From NCBI GenBank assembly GCA_021648525.1, contig JAKISP010000028.1, positions 1-53,377 of the forward strand: a stretch of DNA of 53,377 bases, in the 5' to 3' direction. The notes beneath the pieces were generated by a model. It was not told where the DNA came from. It searched no databases and saw only the letters and a list, made by a program, of their open reading frames with translations. The position numbers and the translations under genes were made by a program. Shown one piece after another: positions 1 through 8,322 of this stretch; the stretch's first letter is position 1; each line of letters opens with the position of its first letter. This DNA comes from Gammaproteobacteria bacterium. Lineage in GTDB: Bacteria > Pseudomonadota > Gammaproteobacteria > SZUA-140.

Positions 1-708
1 TCCAAGGTAAACCAGTGCCTTTTCACCCGATCCGACTGATTGACAATCAACCACCCATTTTTTAGGGTACTTTGCCGGAAGCGTTAGTCCCTCATCAACG
101 ATGGCACTAAGCAGTTTGGCTCGAAAGACACTAGCCAGTGCTATGTGGTTAAACAAGTAGTCGGCCTTGTTTTTGGATTTGGTTCGCCACAAGCGTTGCC
201 TGGCATCAATCGCTGCCGCAGGCATCACCAGGTGTACGTGCGGATGAAAGTCGAGGCGGCGGGAATGGGTATGCAATACCGCAATTGCCCCGGCACGCCC
301 TTGAAGTTTTTTGTCATTTTCCGTGAACGTTTGCACCGTTTGCCATACGGCCTGAATCATCATCGAATATAGTTGGCGTTGATGGTGCCATGCCAATGAG
401 CGGAGTTCGGCAGGTAGCGTGAAGGTTAATAAGAAATAGGTCGCGGGCACCTGTTTTTGAAGCTGGCGCTCCAGCCACTGCTGGCTCTCATGCGCCTGAC
501 AATGCGGGCAGTTACGATGGCCGCAGGAGTGCGGTACAAACATGGCATGATCGCACTGAGAGCAGCCCACTTTCATTCTGAGGCTCTGATGAGATCGACA
601 GCCCTTCATATCCCGCAACGCCTTTTGATGAGACGGTAACACTTGCCCTGAATACTGAGCCAGAAATGTGGGTTCAAATTGCTTGATGATGGATGAGAGA
701 CGTCTCAT
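1..708 (-). CDS. IS91-family transposase, N-terminal part (runs off the left edge)
   Basis: The minus strand is open from an ATG at 708 to the window edge (about 236 residues). The N-terminal zinc-binding region has a Cys/His cluster (CSQCDH, then [11 protein letters not shown]). It is followed by [12 protein letters not shown], the HUH metal-binding motif of Y2 rolling-circle transposases of the IS91/IS801 type. In this family the protein nicks one DNA strand and moves the element by rolling-circle transposition; the catalytic tyrosines would lie beyond the edge. The start codon overlaps the stop of the upstream recombinase (ATGA), so the two are translationally coupled, an arrangement seen in many IS91-like elements. 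The family call is firm; completeness cannot be judged. Confidence 0.88.
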   Translation of the reverse strand, partial: MRRLSSIIKQFEPTFLAQYSGQVLPSHQKALRDMKGCRSHQSLRMKVGCSQCDHAMFVPHSCGHRNCPHCQAHESQQWLERQLQKQVPATYFLLTFTLPAELRSLAWHHQRQLYSMMIQAVWQTVQTFTENDKKLQGRAGAIAVLHTHSRRLDFHPHVHLVMPAAAIDARQRLWRTKSKNKADYLFNHIALASVFRAKLLSAIVDEGLTLPAKYPKKWVVDCQSVGSGEKALVYLG

Positions 709-1612
709 TTGACACCCTCCCATTGAATGGAAAAGCCATCCATTAAACCATTGATCAACTGCTTTGCGTTGCGATCGGTATGCGATGTTAGGTGGGTGTA
801 ACGGGTGGTGGTTAATATGCTCCGGTGGCCAAGAATTTTCTGCACCTCCAGCAGATCAACCCCAGCTTCAATCAGATGGGTCGCATAACTGTGGCGCAAG
901 CTATGTAGCGTGATCTTTTTTTTATCCCACAGGCCTTTACGACCTTGCTCATCGTGGTTTGAACACCGCCTCGGTCAAGCGGCGTGATGGCGGCATTACT
1001 CCCCTTTAACCCGCCTTTACGATTCGGGAATAGCAACACCGGGTTGCGATGAACCGCCCAGAAACGCCGCAACACCCTCAGCGTCATCTCAGGCAAGGGC
1101 ACAAAACGATCCTTATTGCCTTTGGCATCCCGAATGTGTACCCGCAGACGATGCGCATCAATATCACCTACTTCCAGATGCAACCCTTCACTGAGCCTTA
1201 AACCAAGGCTATAAACAGTAAAGTAAAAAACACGATAACTCAGTTTATGAGTTGCCATAAAGAGTTTTTCCGCTTCCTCTTTGGTGAGAATATCAGGTAA
1301 TCGTTTCGCCGTGGGTGGTTTGATCAGATCGACATTCACCCACTGCTTATTCAACACATACTGATAAAAGAACTTCAGCCCGTACAAATCAAGCTTCACC
1401 GCACTCCATGAGTGCGTCGTCAGCAGATCAGAAAAATAAGCCAGCAACTGCGGATCAGAAAGATCATGCAATTGATGATTGAAATAGCCCCCAATACGGC
1501 GAATGGCACGAGAATAAGCCTCGATGGTTTTAGGCTGAAGCCCCTTCAGCCGAAGGTGTTGCAGATGTGTTTGATAATCAGACTTGAATATTGAATCGAT
1601 TGATGGTGTCAT
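705..1612 (-). pseudogene. Tyrosine recombinase (phage-integrase type) of the IS91-like element, split by a frameshift
   Basis: Two minus-strand frames together make one integrase of about 300 residues. The first (1612 to 872) holds the SAM-like N-terminal core-binding domain and the first catalytic arginine in LGLRLSEGLHL. The second (to 705) carries [24 protein letters not shown] and therefore the HxxR, H and nucleophilic Tyr. The frame changes at a run of eight A residues (minus strand; 916-923 on the plus strand): reading GAT AAA AAA AAG ATC restores the HSLRHSY block. A slip at A8 is either an inactivating indel, a sequencing error or a slippery site; the sequence cannot decide. The stop overlaps the transposase start. 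Confidence 0.8.
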
Positions 1613-1617
1613 GGTGA

Positions 1618-1670
1618 TGTAACCTCTTGTTCGTGGGGAACCACCCCTCGAAATGAGGGGTGAGGTTACA
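1618..1670. repeat. Nested inverted repeats at the IS91-like element end
   Basis: TGTAACCTC (1618-1626) pairs with GAGGTTACA (1662-1670), and inside it CACCCCTC (1642-1649) pairs with GAGGGGTG (1655-1662). The structure sits directly upstream of the recombinase start. Subterminal hairpins are known at the ori/ter ends of IS91-type elements, so this probably marks the element's right boundary; that assignment is inference. Confidence 0.55.
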
Positions 1671-1728
1671 TATTAAACAATAAAACAGGCTGAGTGGCTT
1701 TTCTCCGCGATAGCGGCTTCGTCCAAAA

Positions 1729-1819
1729 TGCTCCAGCGGACATGCTAAAGCGTCACGTCTTTTGCAAAAAGCCGCAAAAGTTGCGCCCCTTTAGCACGCC
1801 GCTGAGCATGGCGTTATAT
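1729..1819 (+). repeat. attC-like recombination site
   Basis: The arm TGCTCCAGCGGACATGCTAAAG (1729-1750) is nearly the reverse complement of CTTTAGCACGCCGCTGAGCA (1789-1808), with unpaired bases on one arm, as in integron attC sites. It ends in GGCGTTATAT (core GTTATAT at 1813-1819) and a gene starts about 30 bases later. The outer R'' box on the left is poorly preserved, perhaps damaged by the neighbouring IS91-like element. No integron integrase is in the window. Confidence 0.45.
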
Positions 1820-1850
1820 TTTAATGTTCTTACATCGGGGGAGAGGGATA

Positions 1851-2414
1851 ATGAGGTGTTTTTTAAAAACAATTTTAATTTTTTCATGTTTCGGAGTGTT
1901 AACTGTTTCAACTGCATACGCTGAATCTGAAAGGGAGTTTGCTGGAATTAAGTTTGGTGTTGGACTGTCCTTAACTGTTGATACTGGTGAAAATAGTCGC
2001 GTGACAAGTGCAGAGCTTGATGAGAATGGAATTGTAAGGGTTTCAGAAGAGAAAAATAATGTTGCTAGAATAATGCTTGAATCACATTACTTTTTTACGC
2101 CAAAGAATAACGGAAAGAGTTTCTTGGGGCTTACTCCGGCTGGCAGTTGGGGGCATGGCCCATTCGTTGCTATTCAACCTGGAACAGACGAAATTATTGA
2201 GGCTATTGGTTTGGGCTGGATGGTCGGATTTCGACGATCAAAAGGTAGTGCAGATAGCTGGAATCTTGGTGTTGGCTATGTAACCGATCCATCATCAAAA
2301 GTTCTTGCTGATGGTGTAACTGAAAACCAAGCACTACCAGCGGGTGAAACGCAAATTAGATTCAAAGAAACTAATCAAACAGGTGTATTTATATTGGTTT
2401 CCTTTGGGTTCTAA
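1851..2414 (+). CDS. Hypothetical secreted protein, cassette-like gene
   Basis: This encodes 187 residues from the ATG at 1851, which follows a GGGGGAGAGGG ribosome-binding site; an in-frame ATG at 1824 lacks one. Residues 1-24 form a signal peptide (hydrophobic run, then STAYA cleavage), so the product is exported. The mature part is rich in Gly and aromatic residues and ends in Phe (VSFGF), compatible with a small outer-membrane beta-barrel, though this is inference. The gene stands alone, AT-rich, immediately after an attC-like site, which is the usual arrangement of an integron cassette. I do not recognise the family. Confidence 0.6.
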   Translation: MRCFLKTILIFSCFGVLTVSTAYAESEREFAGIKFGVGLSLTVDTGENSRVTSAELDENGIVRVSEEKNNVARIMLESHYFFTPKNNGKSFLGLTPAGSWGHGPFVAIQPGTDEIIEAIGLGWMVGFRRSKGSADSWNLGVGYVTDPSSKVLADGVTENQALPAGETQIRFKETNQTGVFILVSFGF

Positions 2415-2427
2415 AGAAAATATAACA

Positions 2428-3447
2428 GAAAAGGGGTCAGGTGCAATATTGCACTATGTTTTATGATCTGATAATCTTAACCGATGCCAAGACCAATACG
2501 GATAGAATACGAAAACGCATATTACCACGTGATGAATCGTGGGAGAGGCAGGCAAAAAATATTTCACGGTCAAGAATACTATGAAGAATTTCTATGCACA
2601 CTAGAAGAAGCCCATAAACGATTTGGAGTAGAAATTCAGTGCTATTGCCTGATGTCAAACCACTATCACCTGTTGATAAAAACACCAGAAGGCAATTTAG
2701 GGCGAGCGATGCGGCACATCAGTGGCGTCTATACTCAGCGGCATAATCGCCTGCGAAAAACAGATGGCCCTTTGTTTCGTGGACGTTATAAAGCTATCCT
2801 GATCGAAGAAGATAGCTATCAATTGCAGCTTTCTCGGTATATCCACCGCAATCCGCTCGAAGCTAAAATTGTCAGCAACCTAAAGGACTACCCCTGGTCT
2901 AGTTATCAATATTATGCAATGAAAAGAGCTTACCCAGCCTGGTTATACCCGCAAGAGGTTCTGGATCAATTGCAAGTAAAAGCGAAAGTGCATGCCCGAT
3001 ATAGAGCTTTTATTGAGCTGGGAATAGATGAAGAAATAAAGCAATTTTACAATAAAGGCAATATGGCTCCCTATCTTGGAAGTGAAGTATTTCGGTCATG
3101 GGCCTACGATCAGCGAGAGAAAGAAGGCGGTGAAGTGACAGAAAAAGAGAAATATCATTTTAAGCCCGATATGGATAAACTAATCAAACAAGTGTCTGTT
3201 GTTTTTGAAGTGACGGTAAAATCTATTTTGACAGGAAAAAGAGGCAGTACGAACCATCCAAGATGGATAGCAATGTACGTGTGCCAAGAGCAAGGTGATC
3301 ATCGATTGATTGATATAGCCAGGAAATTTGGGTTAAAGCGATCCGGTAGCGTTGCTAGCATTATTACAAAGCTGAAGAAAATGCTTCAAGCTGATAAAAA
3401 GCTGGCGGCCAGGATAAATAAGTCAATATGATACTTGACCCCTTTTC
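2428..3447 (+). mobile_element. RAYT transposase element with 12-bp inverted ends
   Basis: GAAAAGGGGTCA at 2428-2439 and TGACCCCTTTTC at 3436-3447 are perfect inverted copies that bracket a single Y1 transposase gene. The unit is inserted between a cassette-like gene and a broken IS200/IS605 tail. Confidence 0.6.
2484..3431 (+). CDS. REP-associated tyrosine transposase (RAYT, Y1 HUH family)
   Basis: This encodes 315 residues. The N-terminal half is a Y1 transposase domain: the opening MPRPIRIEYENAYYHVMNRG, the HUH motif in SNHYHLLIKT, and the probable catalytic Tyr in HISGVYTQRHNR. FRGRYKAILIEED and YIHRNPLEAKI are signature strings of the RAYT branch. Residues about 230-310 resemble a DnaA-like helix-turn-helix (ARKFGLKRSGSVASII), a common C-terminal extension. 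RAYTs are single-strand DNA nucleases/transposases related to IS200 TnpA. The gene looks intact. Confidence 0.85.
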   Translation: MPRPIRIEYENAYYHVMNRGRGRQKIFHGQEYYEEFLCTLEEAHKRFGVEIQCYCLMSNHYHLLIKTPEGNLGRAMRHISGVYTQRHNRLRKTDGPLFRGRYKAILIEEDSYQLQLSRYIHRNPLEAKIVSNLKDYPWSSYQYYAMKRAYPAWLYPQEVLDQLQVKAKVHARYRAFIELGIDEEIKQFYNKGNMAPYLGSEVFRSWAYDQREKEGGEVTEKEKYHFKPDMDKLIKQVSVVFEVTVKSILTGKRGSTNHPRWIAMYVCQEQGDHRLIDIARKFGLKRSGSVASIITKLKKMLQADKKLAARINKSI

Positions 3448-3457
3448 CTTTCTCTTT

Positions 3458-3595
3458 TTCTCAGGTCGTCATTTTTGGGCGAGAGGGTATTGCGTTAGTA
3501 CAGTTGGATTGAATGAGCAGATGATTAGAGAGTACATCAAAAATCAAGAGCGAGAAGAGAAGCGCCAAGAGCAGATGAGATTGGCCGGGCTGTGA
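3458..3595 (+). pseudogene. tnpA: C-terminal remnant of IS200/IS605-family TnpA
   Basis: The frame ending at TGA 3593-3595 reads FSGRHFWARGYCVSTVGLNE followed by QMIREYIKNQEREEKR. This matches the C-terminal end of IS200/IS605 TnpA, including the catalytic Tyr in REYIKNQE. Everything upstream of the GRHFWARGY block is missing, replaced by the RAYT element, so the gene is dead. Confidence 0.8.
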
Positions 3596-3598
3596 CAT

Positions 3599-3643
3599 AG
3601 CCCCCTCTGGGGGCTTTCATCATACCACCCGCTCTGCGGGTGG
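3599..3643. repeat. Two hairpins at the right end of the IS200/IS605 remnant
   Basis: AGCCCCC/GGGGGCT (3599-3605/3609-3615) is followed by TTT, and CCACCCG/CGGGTGG (3625-3631/3637-3643) lies just downstream. Subterminal imperfect hairpins at the right end are the recognition structures of IS200/IS605 TnpA; the first may also act as a terminator. Confidence 0.55.
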
Positions 3644-3688
3644 TTATTGATTAAACGCATGTTGGCATGGCCAACAAATGGAGGCGTT

Positions 3689-4282
3689 ATGAAAGAAAAT
3701 GTTAAACATTTAGATGTTAAATGGGATGAATGGTATCAATTTAGACACATGTTAAAGGATAAAATATTTCATTTATCGATTTTTAAATCGCTTGCTGTTC
3801 CTATGATAAAAATGACATATATACCATTAATATTGTTGGCATTGATTTGGTTGTCACCTGCTCATGCATCTTGTGATTATGAAGATCTACCTAGTTTGGT
3901 TGATACTATAGAGATAGTACCTTTTCCTGGCCCTCCCGATTTTTTTAGTATGACAGAAAAGGATAAGAAAGAGCTTAAGGCAAGACAAAAAGAAGCTGTG
4001 GAAAATAGTAATCACCGAACTATAGTAAGAAGGAGCTTTATAATATGGATGCATGTTGATTGCGCCAGGCAATTGGATCCCCTTTACGATAAAAAAGCTG
4101 CACTGGATGGTCTGAAGTTATTCCCACCGTTCGAGTCAAATAAAGTGGAAGCAATATATGGAAAGGTTGTTGATATGACTTTTGAAGGTAGTGCTTCGAT
4201 GCAGGTTCAAAAAATGGCACAAAAAGCTTTTTGGGATTTGCTAGATAGAGAAAATCGAGGCGAAAGAATTCGCTGGCATTAG
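3689..4282 (+). CDS. Hypothetical membrane-anchored or exported protein, cassette-like
   Basis: This encodes 197 residues. The ATG at 3689 follows GGAGG with good spacing; the in-frame start at 3647 lies in the IS200 end. After about 40 charged residues comes a hydrophobic stretch (about 42-60: IPLILLALIWLSPAHA) ending in a signal-peptidase-like AHA-S, then a soluble, Lys/Glu-rich domain. The protein could be a type II membrane protein or have a long signal sequence. The start is embedded in GGCGTTATG, the same CGTTAT string that ends the attC-like sites in this window. No family recognised. Confidence 0.55.
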   Translation: MKENVKHLDVKWDEWYQFRHMLKDKIFHLSIFKSLAVPMIKMTYIPLILLALIWLSPAHASCDYEDLPSLVDTIEIVPFPGPPDFFSMTEKDKKELKARQKEAVENSNHRTIVRRSFIIWMHVDCARQLDPLYDKKAALDGLKLFPPFESNKVEAIYGKVVDMTFEGSASMQVQKMAQKAFWDLLDRENRGERIRWH

Positions 4283-4392
4283 TTGGTATTTTTTACGAAC
4301 AACCTTTGAAAGGTTGGTTAATATCTAATTCTATAAGAGTTATGCATGTTTAAAAACAAATTTAAGTTATCGTTAATCGTGCCGGTGTTTAA

Positions 4393-4530
4393 AGTCAAAG
4401 GTGGATTGCTATGCTTGGAGGGTTTTTAGGAAGGGCGGGTGATGGAGACCCAGGAATAACAACATTGTGGCGAGGCTGGAAACGACTAAATGATATTTCG
4501 CGAGGCTGGATTCTCGCACAGAGTACATAA
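4393..4530 (+). pseudogene. C-terminal remnant of an IS4-family transposase
   Basis: The frame ending at TAA 4528-4530 reads QRWIAMLGGFLGRAGDGDPG and then ITTLWRGWKRLNDI. LGGFLGRxxDGxPG plus TLWRGxxRLxDI is the typical C-terminus of Tn5-like IS4-family transposases. An in-frame TAA at 4390 and no preceding catalytic domain show that only the tail survives. Confidence 0.65.
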
Positions 4531-4805
4531 CTTATGGGTAATAGAAAGGTGTTGTGGAAGCTGGGGGAGAGAAACCCCCGGCTATCCGATTAGGTGAGAC
4601 TTAAACCGCCCCCCCCAAAAAAGCGTCCGGTACATTCATCCTCTGCATTCGCCTGTCGTGGAATCCCTTCATTGACGCGATGCGTTGAAATTCTACGTGA
4701 TAACTTATAGCTGGATTATTATGTTTTCAAGCTTTATCATGGGTGTTTCCTTAGCTTTGTCATGTGCTGGATCGTGGCTGTTAACCATAGAATAAGGATC
4801 TACCA
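4531..4805. other. Non-coding debris between IS4 relic and eCIS cargo relic
   Basis: No gene was recognised. The stretch holds a short G5/C5 hairpin (4563-4579) and the left copy of a ~55 bp repeat described separately. Confidence 0.4.
4607..4663. repeat. ~55-bp repeat, left copy
   Basis: CCAAAAAAGCGTCCGGTACA, TTCATC and CTCTGCATTCGCCTGTCGTG are matched by the right copy at 53120-53177 with a few substitutions and a 3-base indel. On the minus strand both copies read HDRRMQ, one or two basic residues, then MNVP, so they may be ends of the same lost coding sequence. Confidence 0.6.
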
Positions 4806-5083
4806 GTGAATGTCTACGCTGACAAAATGCATAAAAATAGAAGTCAATCGGTTGCAAATGCCGTTTTAGAAAGCTGAACGGTGGTGAGTCTACTTTTCAG
4901 TTCGTTGATAATCGACCTGAAGCAATGGCACAAAGAAAGTTACAGGAGATGATGAACAGCAGTCCACAAGCGATTCAAATACAGGCAATGGTTGATAATT
5001 ATACTGCAAAGCAATCTGTTAAATTGAAAGAAGTAAGTGTTATACAACGAAAAAAGGCAAACGAAAAGGAATCAGCTGTCTAA
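4806..5083 (+). pseudogene. Frameshifted eCIS cargo-type leader (DUF4157-associated N-terminal region)
   Basis: From the GTG at 4806 the frame reads MNVYADKMHKNRSQSVANAV. It then shifts near 4866-4875 into a second frame reading GGESTFQFVDNRPEAMAQRK, LQEMMNSSPQAIQIQAMVDN and ending VIQRKK at TAA 5081-5083. The block FVDNRPEAxAQRKLQEMxxNSPQ is the N-terminal signature of many proteins encoded with eCIS particles, usually ahead of DUF4157 and a toxin. No DUF4157 metal motif or toxin domain follows. It is a broken or minimal cargo protein nine kilobases upstream of the particle genes. The frameshift could be real or a sequencing error. Confidence 0.65.
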
Positions 5084-5100
5084 GGCAATGAAAAATGAGT

Positions 5101-5170
5101 TATAACAAACATAGAGATCGACATATTTTGTCACTGCATTCTAAAATATTAGGCTCATACTAAACGTTAT
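5101..5170 (+). repeat. attC-like repeat, copy A
   Basis: TATAAC at 5101 and the core CGTTAT at 5165-5170 bracket the element; ATAAC pairs with GTTAT. The 61 bases 5110-5170 match 52422-52483 at both ends: CATAGAGATCGACAT, then TTTTGTCA, and CATRCTRAACGTTAT at the close. The centre differs. GACA/TGTC forms an inner hairpin. The YbjQ-like gene starts 18 bases later, as a cassette would. Confidence 0.5.
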
Positions 5171-5187
5171 GTTTTCAAGGGGGTTTT

Positions 5188-5505
5188 ATGATCTATTCAA
5201 CCACTGAGTCAATTCCAGGTAAAGAAATAGAAGAAATAGTAGGTGTGGTTACAGGTAACGTCGTTCAAGCAAAGCATATAGGGCGTGATATAATGGCCGG
5301 TTTGAAAAACATCATTGGTGGTGAAATACGAGGCTATACGGAAATGTTAACCGATGCCAGGGATATCGCTGTTCAACGCTTAATTGCAAACGCTCATGAA
5401 AAGGGAGCTGATGCTATTGTAGGTATTCGTTTTACTACAAGCGCGATCATGGATGGTTCATCTGAAATCATGGTTTTTGGAACAGCGGTTAAATTAAAAA
5501 CATAA
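5188..5505 (+). CDS. ybjQ: YbjQ/UPF0145 family protein
   Basis: This encodes 105 residues and starts at ATG 5188 after AAGGGGG. It has the family layout: TTESIPGKEIEEIVGVVTGN at the N-terminus, GGEIRGYTEMLTDARDIAVQ in the middle and AHEKGADAIVGIRF near the end. The YbjQ fold is a small pentamer-forming beta/alpha domain annotated as a putative heavy-metal-binding protein; its role is not established. The length is normal for the family. It follows an attC-like repeat and has no operon partner, so it is likely to be carried as a cassette. Confidence 0.88.
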   Translation: MIYSTTESIPGKEIEEIVGVVTGNVVQAKHIGRDIMAGLKNIIGGEIRGYTEMLTDARDIAVQRLIANAHEKGADAIVGIRFTTSAIMDGSSEIMVFGTAVKLKT

Positions 5506-5603
5506 CGAACAAGAATAGATCGTGTGAGGGACGAACCGTTATCCAGGAGGCTGTAAATAAATCTGTTCCCTTTTATCCGATAAACCTGCGCTTATTCTAC
5601 ATG

Positions 5604-7319
5604 CTAAACATTTGAATCCGTAGTATCACCGTCACCCTCAGCCTTCTTTCCGCTAGCCAGGCCGGACGCCCCCCTGGTGTTCGAATCAAATAAATGATCA
5701 GCCACTTCCGCGGCCGCATCGGCATAAGGCATCAACACACGGCTGGCACCGGCCTGCTTTAATTGCTCCGCATCAAGGAAGGTGTGTGCCGTGACCGCCA
5801 CTCGCCCTTGATAGCCATCATTAGACAGGCCATGCAACAGTGCGAGATTAACAGGTTTTTCACGCACACTGCTCAAGACCCACGGAATTTTCTCCAACGG
5901 CAAGGTGGCCAGAAACTCCGGATCTTCGGCATCACCGTAACGCATCTCATAGCCATTATTTTCCTGACGACGCACCAGGTCAGGATCAAAATCAACCCCC
6001 AGCACCCGATAGCCACGCTGCCTCAATTCTCGGGCAATGCCGGCCCCAAACCGCCCTAAACCGAACAACACAACATCATAACTTTGCTCATCCCTGGCCT
6101 GATCCAGGGCCTCTTCCCGATAGGCCCGCTTACGTTCAAACACGCCTAACCAGGGGGCCATCTTTTCGTAAAGGGGATGAGAGTACAAAATCATGTAAGT
6201 GGAGGCGCTGATGGTGATCAAGCCTACCAGGGTGATTAGGCCCATGGTATCGACATCAATATGGCCTAAGCTAAGCCCCAGGGCACCTAAAATCAAGGAA
6301 AACTCGCTGATCTGAGCCACTGTTAAACCGGCCAGAAAACCCGTGCGCTTGCGATACCCCATCAAGCCCAGGATGGTCATCACAATCAAGGGATTGCCAA
6401 TCAGCACAAACAGAGAAAGAATAATAGCTGGTTGCACCTGTGCACCCAGGGTTGTCATATCCAGCCCTGCGCCTAAATCGATAAAAAAGAACAACAGCAA
6501 AAAGTCGCGCAAACTCACCAGGCGTGCGCCTATGGCCTCGCGGTAGGGGGTGGAGGCCAGCGACACACCCGCAAGAAATGCACCCACCTCCTTGCTAAAT
6601 CCCAGGTGGACACCTGCCGCACCCAGGGCCACGGCCCAGGCAATGGCGAACAGCACCAACAGTTCCGGTGAACGGGCTAGCTGATGTAATAAGGGTGTTA
6701 ATACATAGCGCATCAACAGACCAATCGTGGCAATAAACAGCCCACCCTTAAGCAACACGGCCATCGCTTCCTGGCCCAGACCAGCCGTGTTATTAACCTC
6801 ACCCAGGGCCGTCAAACCGATCATCACCAGCACGACGACGATGTCCTGCACGATGAGAAAACCAATCGCAATACGCCCGTGCAGCGAATCGACCTCACGT
6901 TTGTCTGACAACAGTTTGACGATAATGATGGTACTAGAGAAGGTCAGCGCCACCGACACATACACGGCGGTCACCGTGTCCATTCCCAGGGCGATGGCGA
7001 TAAAGTAGCCAACGACAGAGGTGAAGATGACCTGCCCCAGCCCGGTGGCCAGCGCCACCGGACCCATGGTGCGGATGATCTGCAGATCCAGCTTGAGCCC
7101 CACCACGAACAACAGCAAGGCAATGCCCAGTTTGGCCAACAAATCGACTTGATCATTGGCCGACACCCAGCCAAGCACAGACGGCCCTACCAAAATACCC
7201 ACCGCAATGAAGGCAACGATTAATGGCTGTCGTAGCCGCACACCGATGGCGCCGATGACGGCGGCCACCATCAATAGCACCGCCATTTCGGTAAAGACGT
7301 CGCTAAATACGGGAGTCAT
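5604..7319 (-). CDS. CPA2-family cation/proton antiporter with TrkA-N domain (KefB/KefC type)
   Basis: This encodes 571 residues. Residues about 1-380 form a 12-helix Na+/H+ exchanger domain (opening LLMVAAVIGAIGVRLRQPLI; conserved FLIVQDIVVVLVMIGL and FSKEVGAFLAGVSLA). Residues about 415-535 are a Rossmann TrkA-N domain with GLGRFGAGIA. Such proteins exchange K+ or Na+ for protons at the inner membrane and are gated by nucleotide binding to the cytosolic domain. The glutathione-gated Kef proteins have the same layout, but I cannot assign ligand or ion. It lies 16 bases downstream of a UspE-type gene on the same strand, so the two probably form an envelope/ion-stress operon. Confidence 0.9.
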   Translation of the reverse strand: MTPVFSDVFTEMAVLLMVAAVIGAIGVRLRQPLIVAFIAVGILVGPSVLGWVSANDQVDLLAKLGIALLLFVVGLKLDLQIIRTMGPVALATGLGQVIFTSVVGYFIAIALGMDTVTAVYVSVALTFSSTIIIVKLLSDKREVDSLHGRIAIGFLIVQDIVVVLVMIGLTALGEVNNTAGLGQEAMAVLLKGGLFIATIGLLMRYVLTPLLHQLARSPELLVLFAIAWAVALGAAGVHLGFSKEVGAFLAGVSLASTPYREAIGARLVSLRDFLLLFFFIDLGAGLDMTTLGAQVQPAIILSLFVLIGNPLIVMTILGLMGYRKRTGFLAGLTVAQISEFSLILGALGLSLGHIDVDTMGLITLVGLITISASTYMILYSHPLYEKMAPWLGVFERKRAYREEALDQARDEQSYDVVLFGLGRFGAGIARELRQRGYRVLGVDFDPDLVRRQENNGYEMRYGDAEDPEFLATLPLEKIPWVLSSVREKPVNLALLHGLSNDGYQGRVAVTAHTFLDAEQLKQAGASRVLMPYADAAAEVADHLFDSNTRGASGLASGKKAEGDGDTTDSNV

Positions 7320-7335
7320 GATTCAGTTTTCCTCT

Positions 7336-8322
7336 CTAGATTCGTTCCTCAAAGCTAACCGGCGTCTCAAATCCCGACGGTTTAACCGCAATCACTGAAC
7401 AGTCGATCTGGTTGAGAATGGTTTCTGCCGTGTTACCCATAAAAAATCCGGGGATACCCGTGCGAGCGACTGTGCCCATGACGATGATATCCGCTTTAAT
7501 TTCTCCGGCAAGTTGCGGGATGTTTTTGCGCGGATAGCCTTTAAGTAGATGCGTTTGAGGTTTAATATATTCTAGTGTGTTCTGGTCTAATTTATTGACC
7601 GTCTCATTCATCAATGCATTCAAATTATGTCTGTTTTGTTGCCTTTCAGCCTCAATATGAAGTGCAATTTTTTCTTCCGACAAATCCACGAATGCATGTC
7701 GCATAACGCCCTCATCAATCGCCTTCCACGCATGAACCACATGCAGCTCGGCGCATTCAGACAGCGCCAATGAACTCGCTATTTCAAGGATTTTGAGATT
7801 AAGTCGATGCCGTGTGTTTAACTCTTCCGGCGGGTAAAAATCATCGGCATCGACTGCTGCGAGAATACGGCGGTATGCCCTGGGTGATTTTGGCTTGACC
7901 AACCATACCGGGCATGGGCACTTGCGTAACAAGTGCATATCTTCACTACCAAACACCCGGTCCAGCAGTCCGCTACTTTCAGCTTCTTTAATTACCAGGT
8001 CACGCCCGTTACGAAGAACTTCGTAGATAATTTCCAGAAATGGTATACCGATAAGTACCTTGATCTGTATTTCGATATTGTTGTTCCAGGGAGCACCCCG
8101 TTCTTCCAGCACCTGTTGATGCTTCATCACTCGCTTTGCCTGGAACTCCTCGGGAGACGGGGCACCATCAGGTAGCTTTATGTTAGGCGGTATTTTATCG
8201 ATTACCTCGACAACCGTAAGACGAGCCTGGTTGTTGTTTGCCAGAGTGATGGCGCGTTCCAGTGCAACTTCACTATCAGAGTCAGGTGTAGCAATGAAAA
8301 GAATGTTTTTGAATCTCTGCAT
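7336..8322 (-). CDS. Tandem universal stress protein (UspE-like)
   Basis: This encodes 328 residues with two Usp domains: about 1-145 (opening FKNILFIATPDSDSEVALER) and 150-315 (YRRILAAVDADDF). The second ends in GTVARTGIPGFFMGNTAE, the ATP-binding glycine motif; the first is degenerate there, as usual for the UspE group. It is cytosolic and induced by stress in known cases. It precedes and probably is cotranscribed with the antiporter gene; Usp-antiporter pairing suggests a role in ion or envelope stress. Confidence 0.9.
   Translation of the reverse strand: MQRFKNILFIATPDSDSEVALERAITLANNNQARLTVVEVIDKIPPNIKLPDGAPSPEEFQAKRVMKHQQVLEERGAPWNNNIEIQIKVLIGIPFLEIIYEVLRNGRDLVIKEAESSGLLDRVFGSEDMHLLRKCPCPVWLVKPKSPRAYRRILAAVDADDFYPPEELNTRHRLNLKILEIASSLALSECAELHVVHAWKAIDEGVMRHAFVDLSEEKIALHIEAERQQNRHNLNALMNETVNKLDQNTLEYIKPQTHLLKGYPRKNIPQLAGEIKADIIVMGTVARTGIPGFFMGNTAETILNQIDCSVIAVKPSGFETPVSFEERI

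Noticed and set aside
5604-7319. Assignment as glutathione-gated KefC
   Set aside because: The layout fits but no KefF/KefG partner is present and ligand residues cannot be confirmed by eye, so only the family was named.
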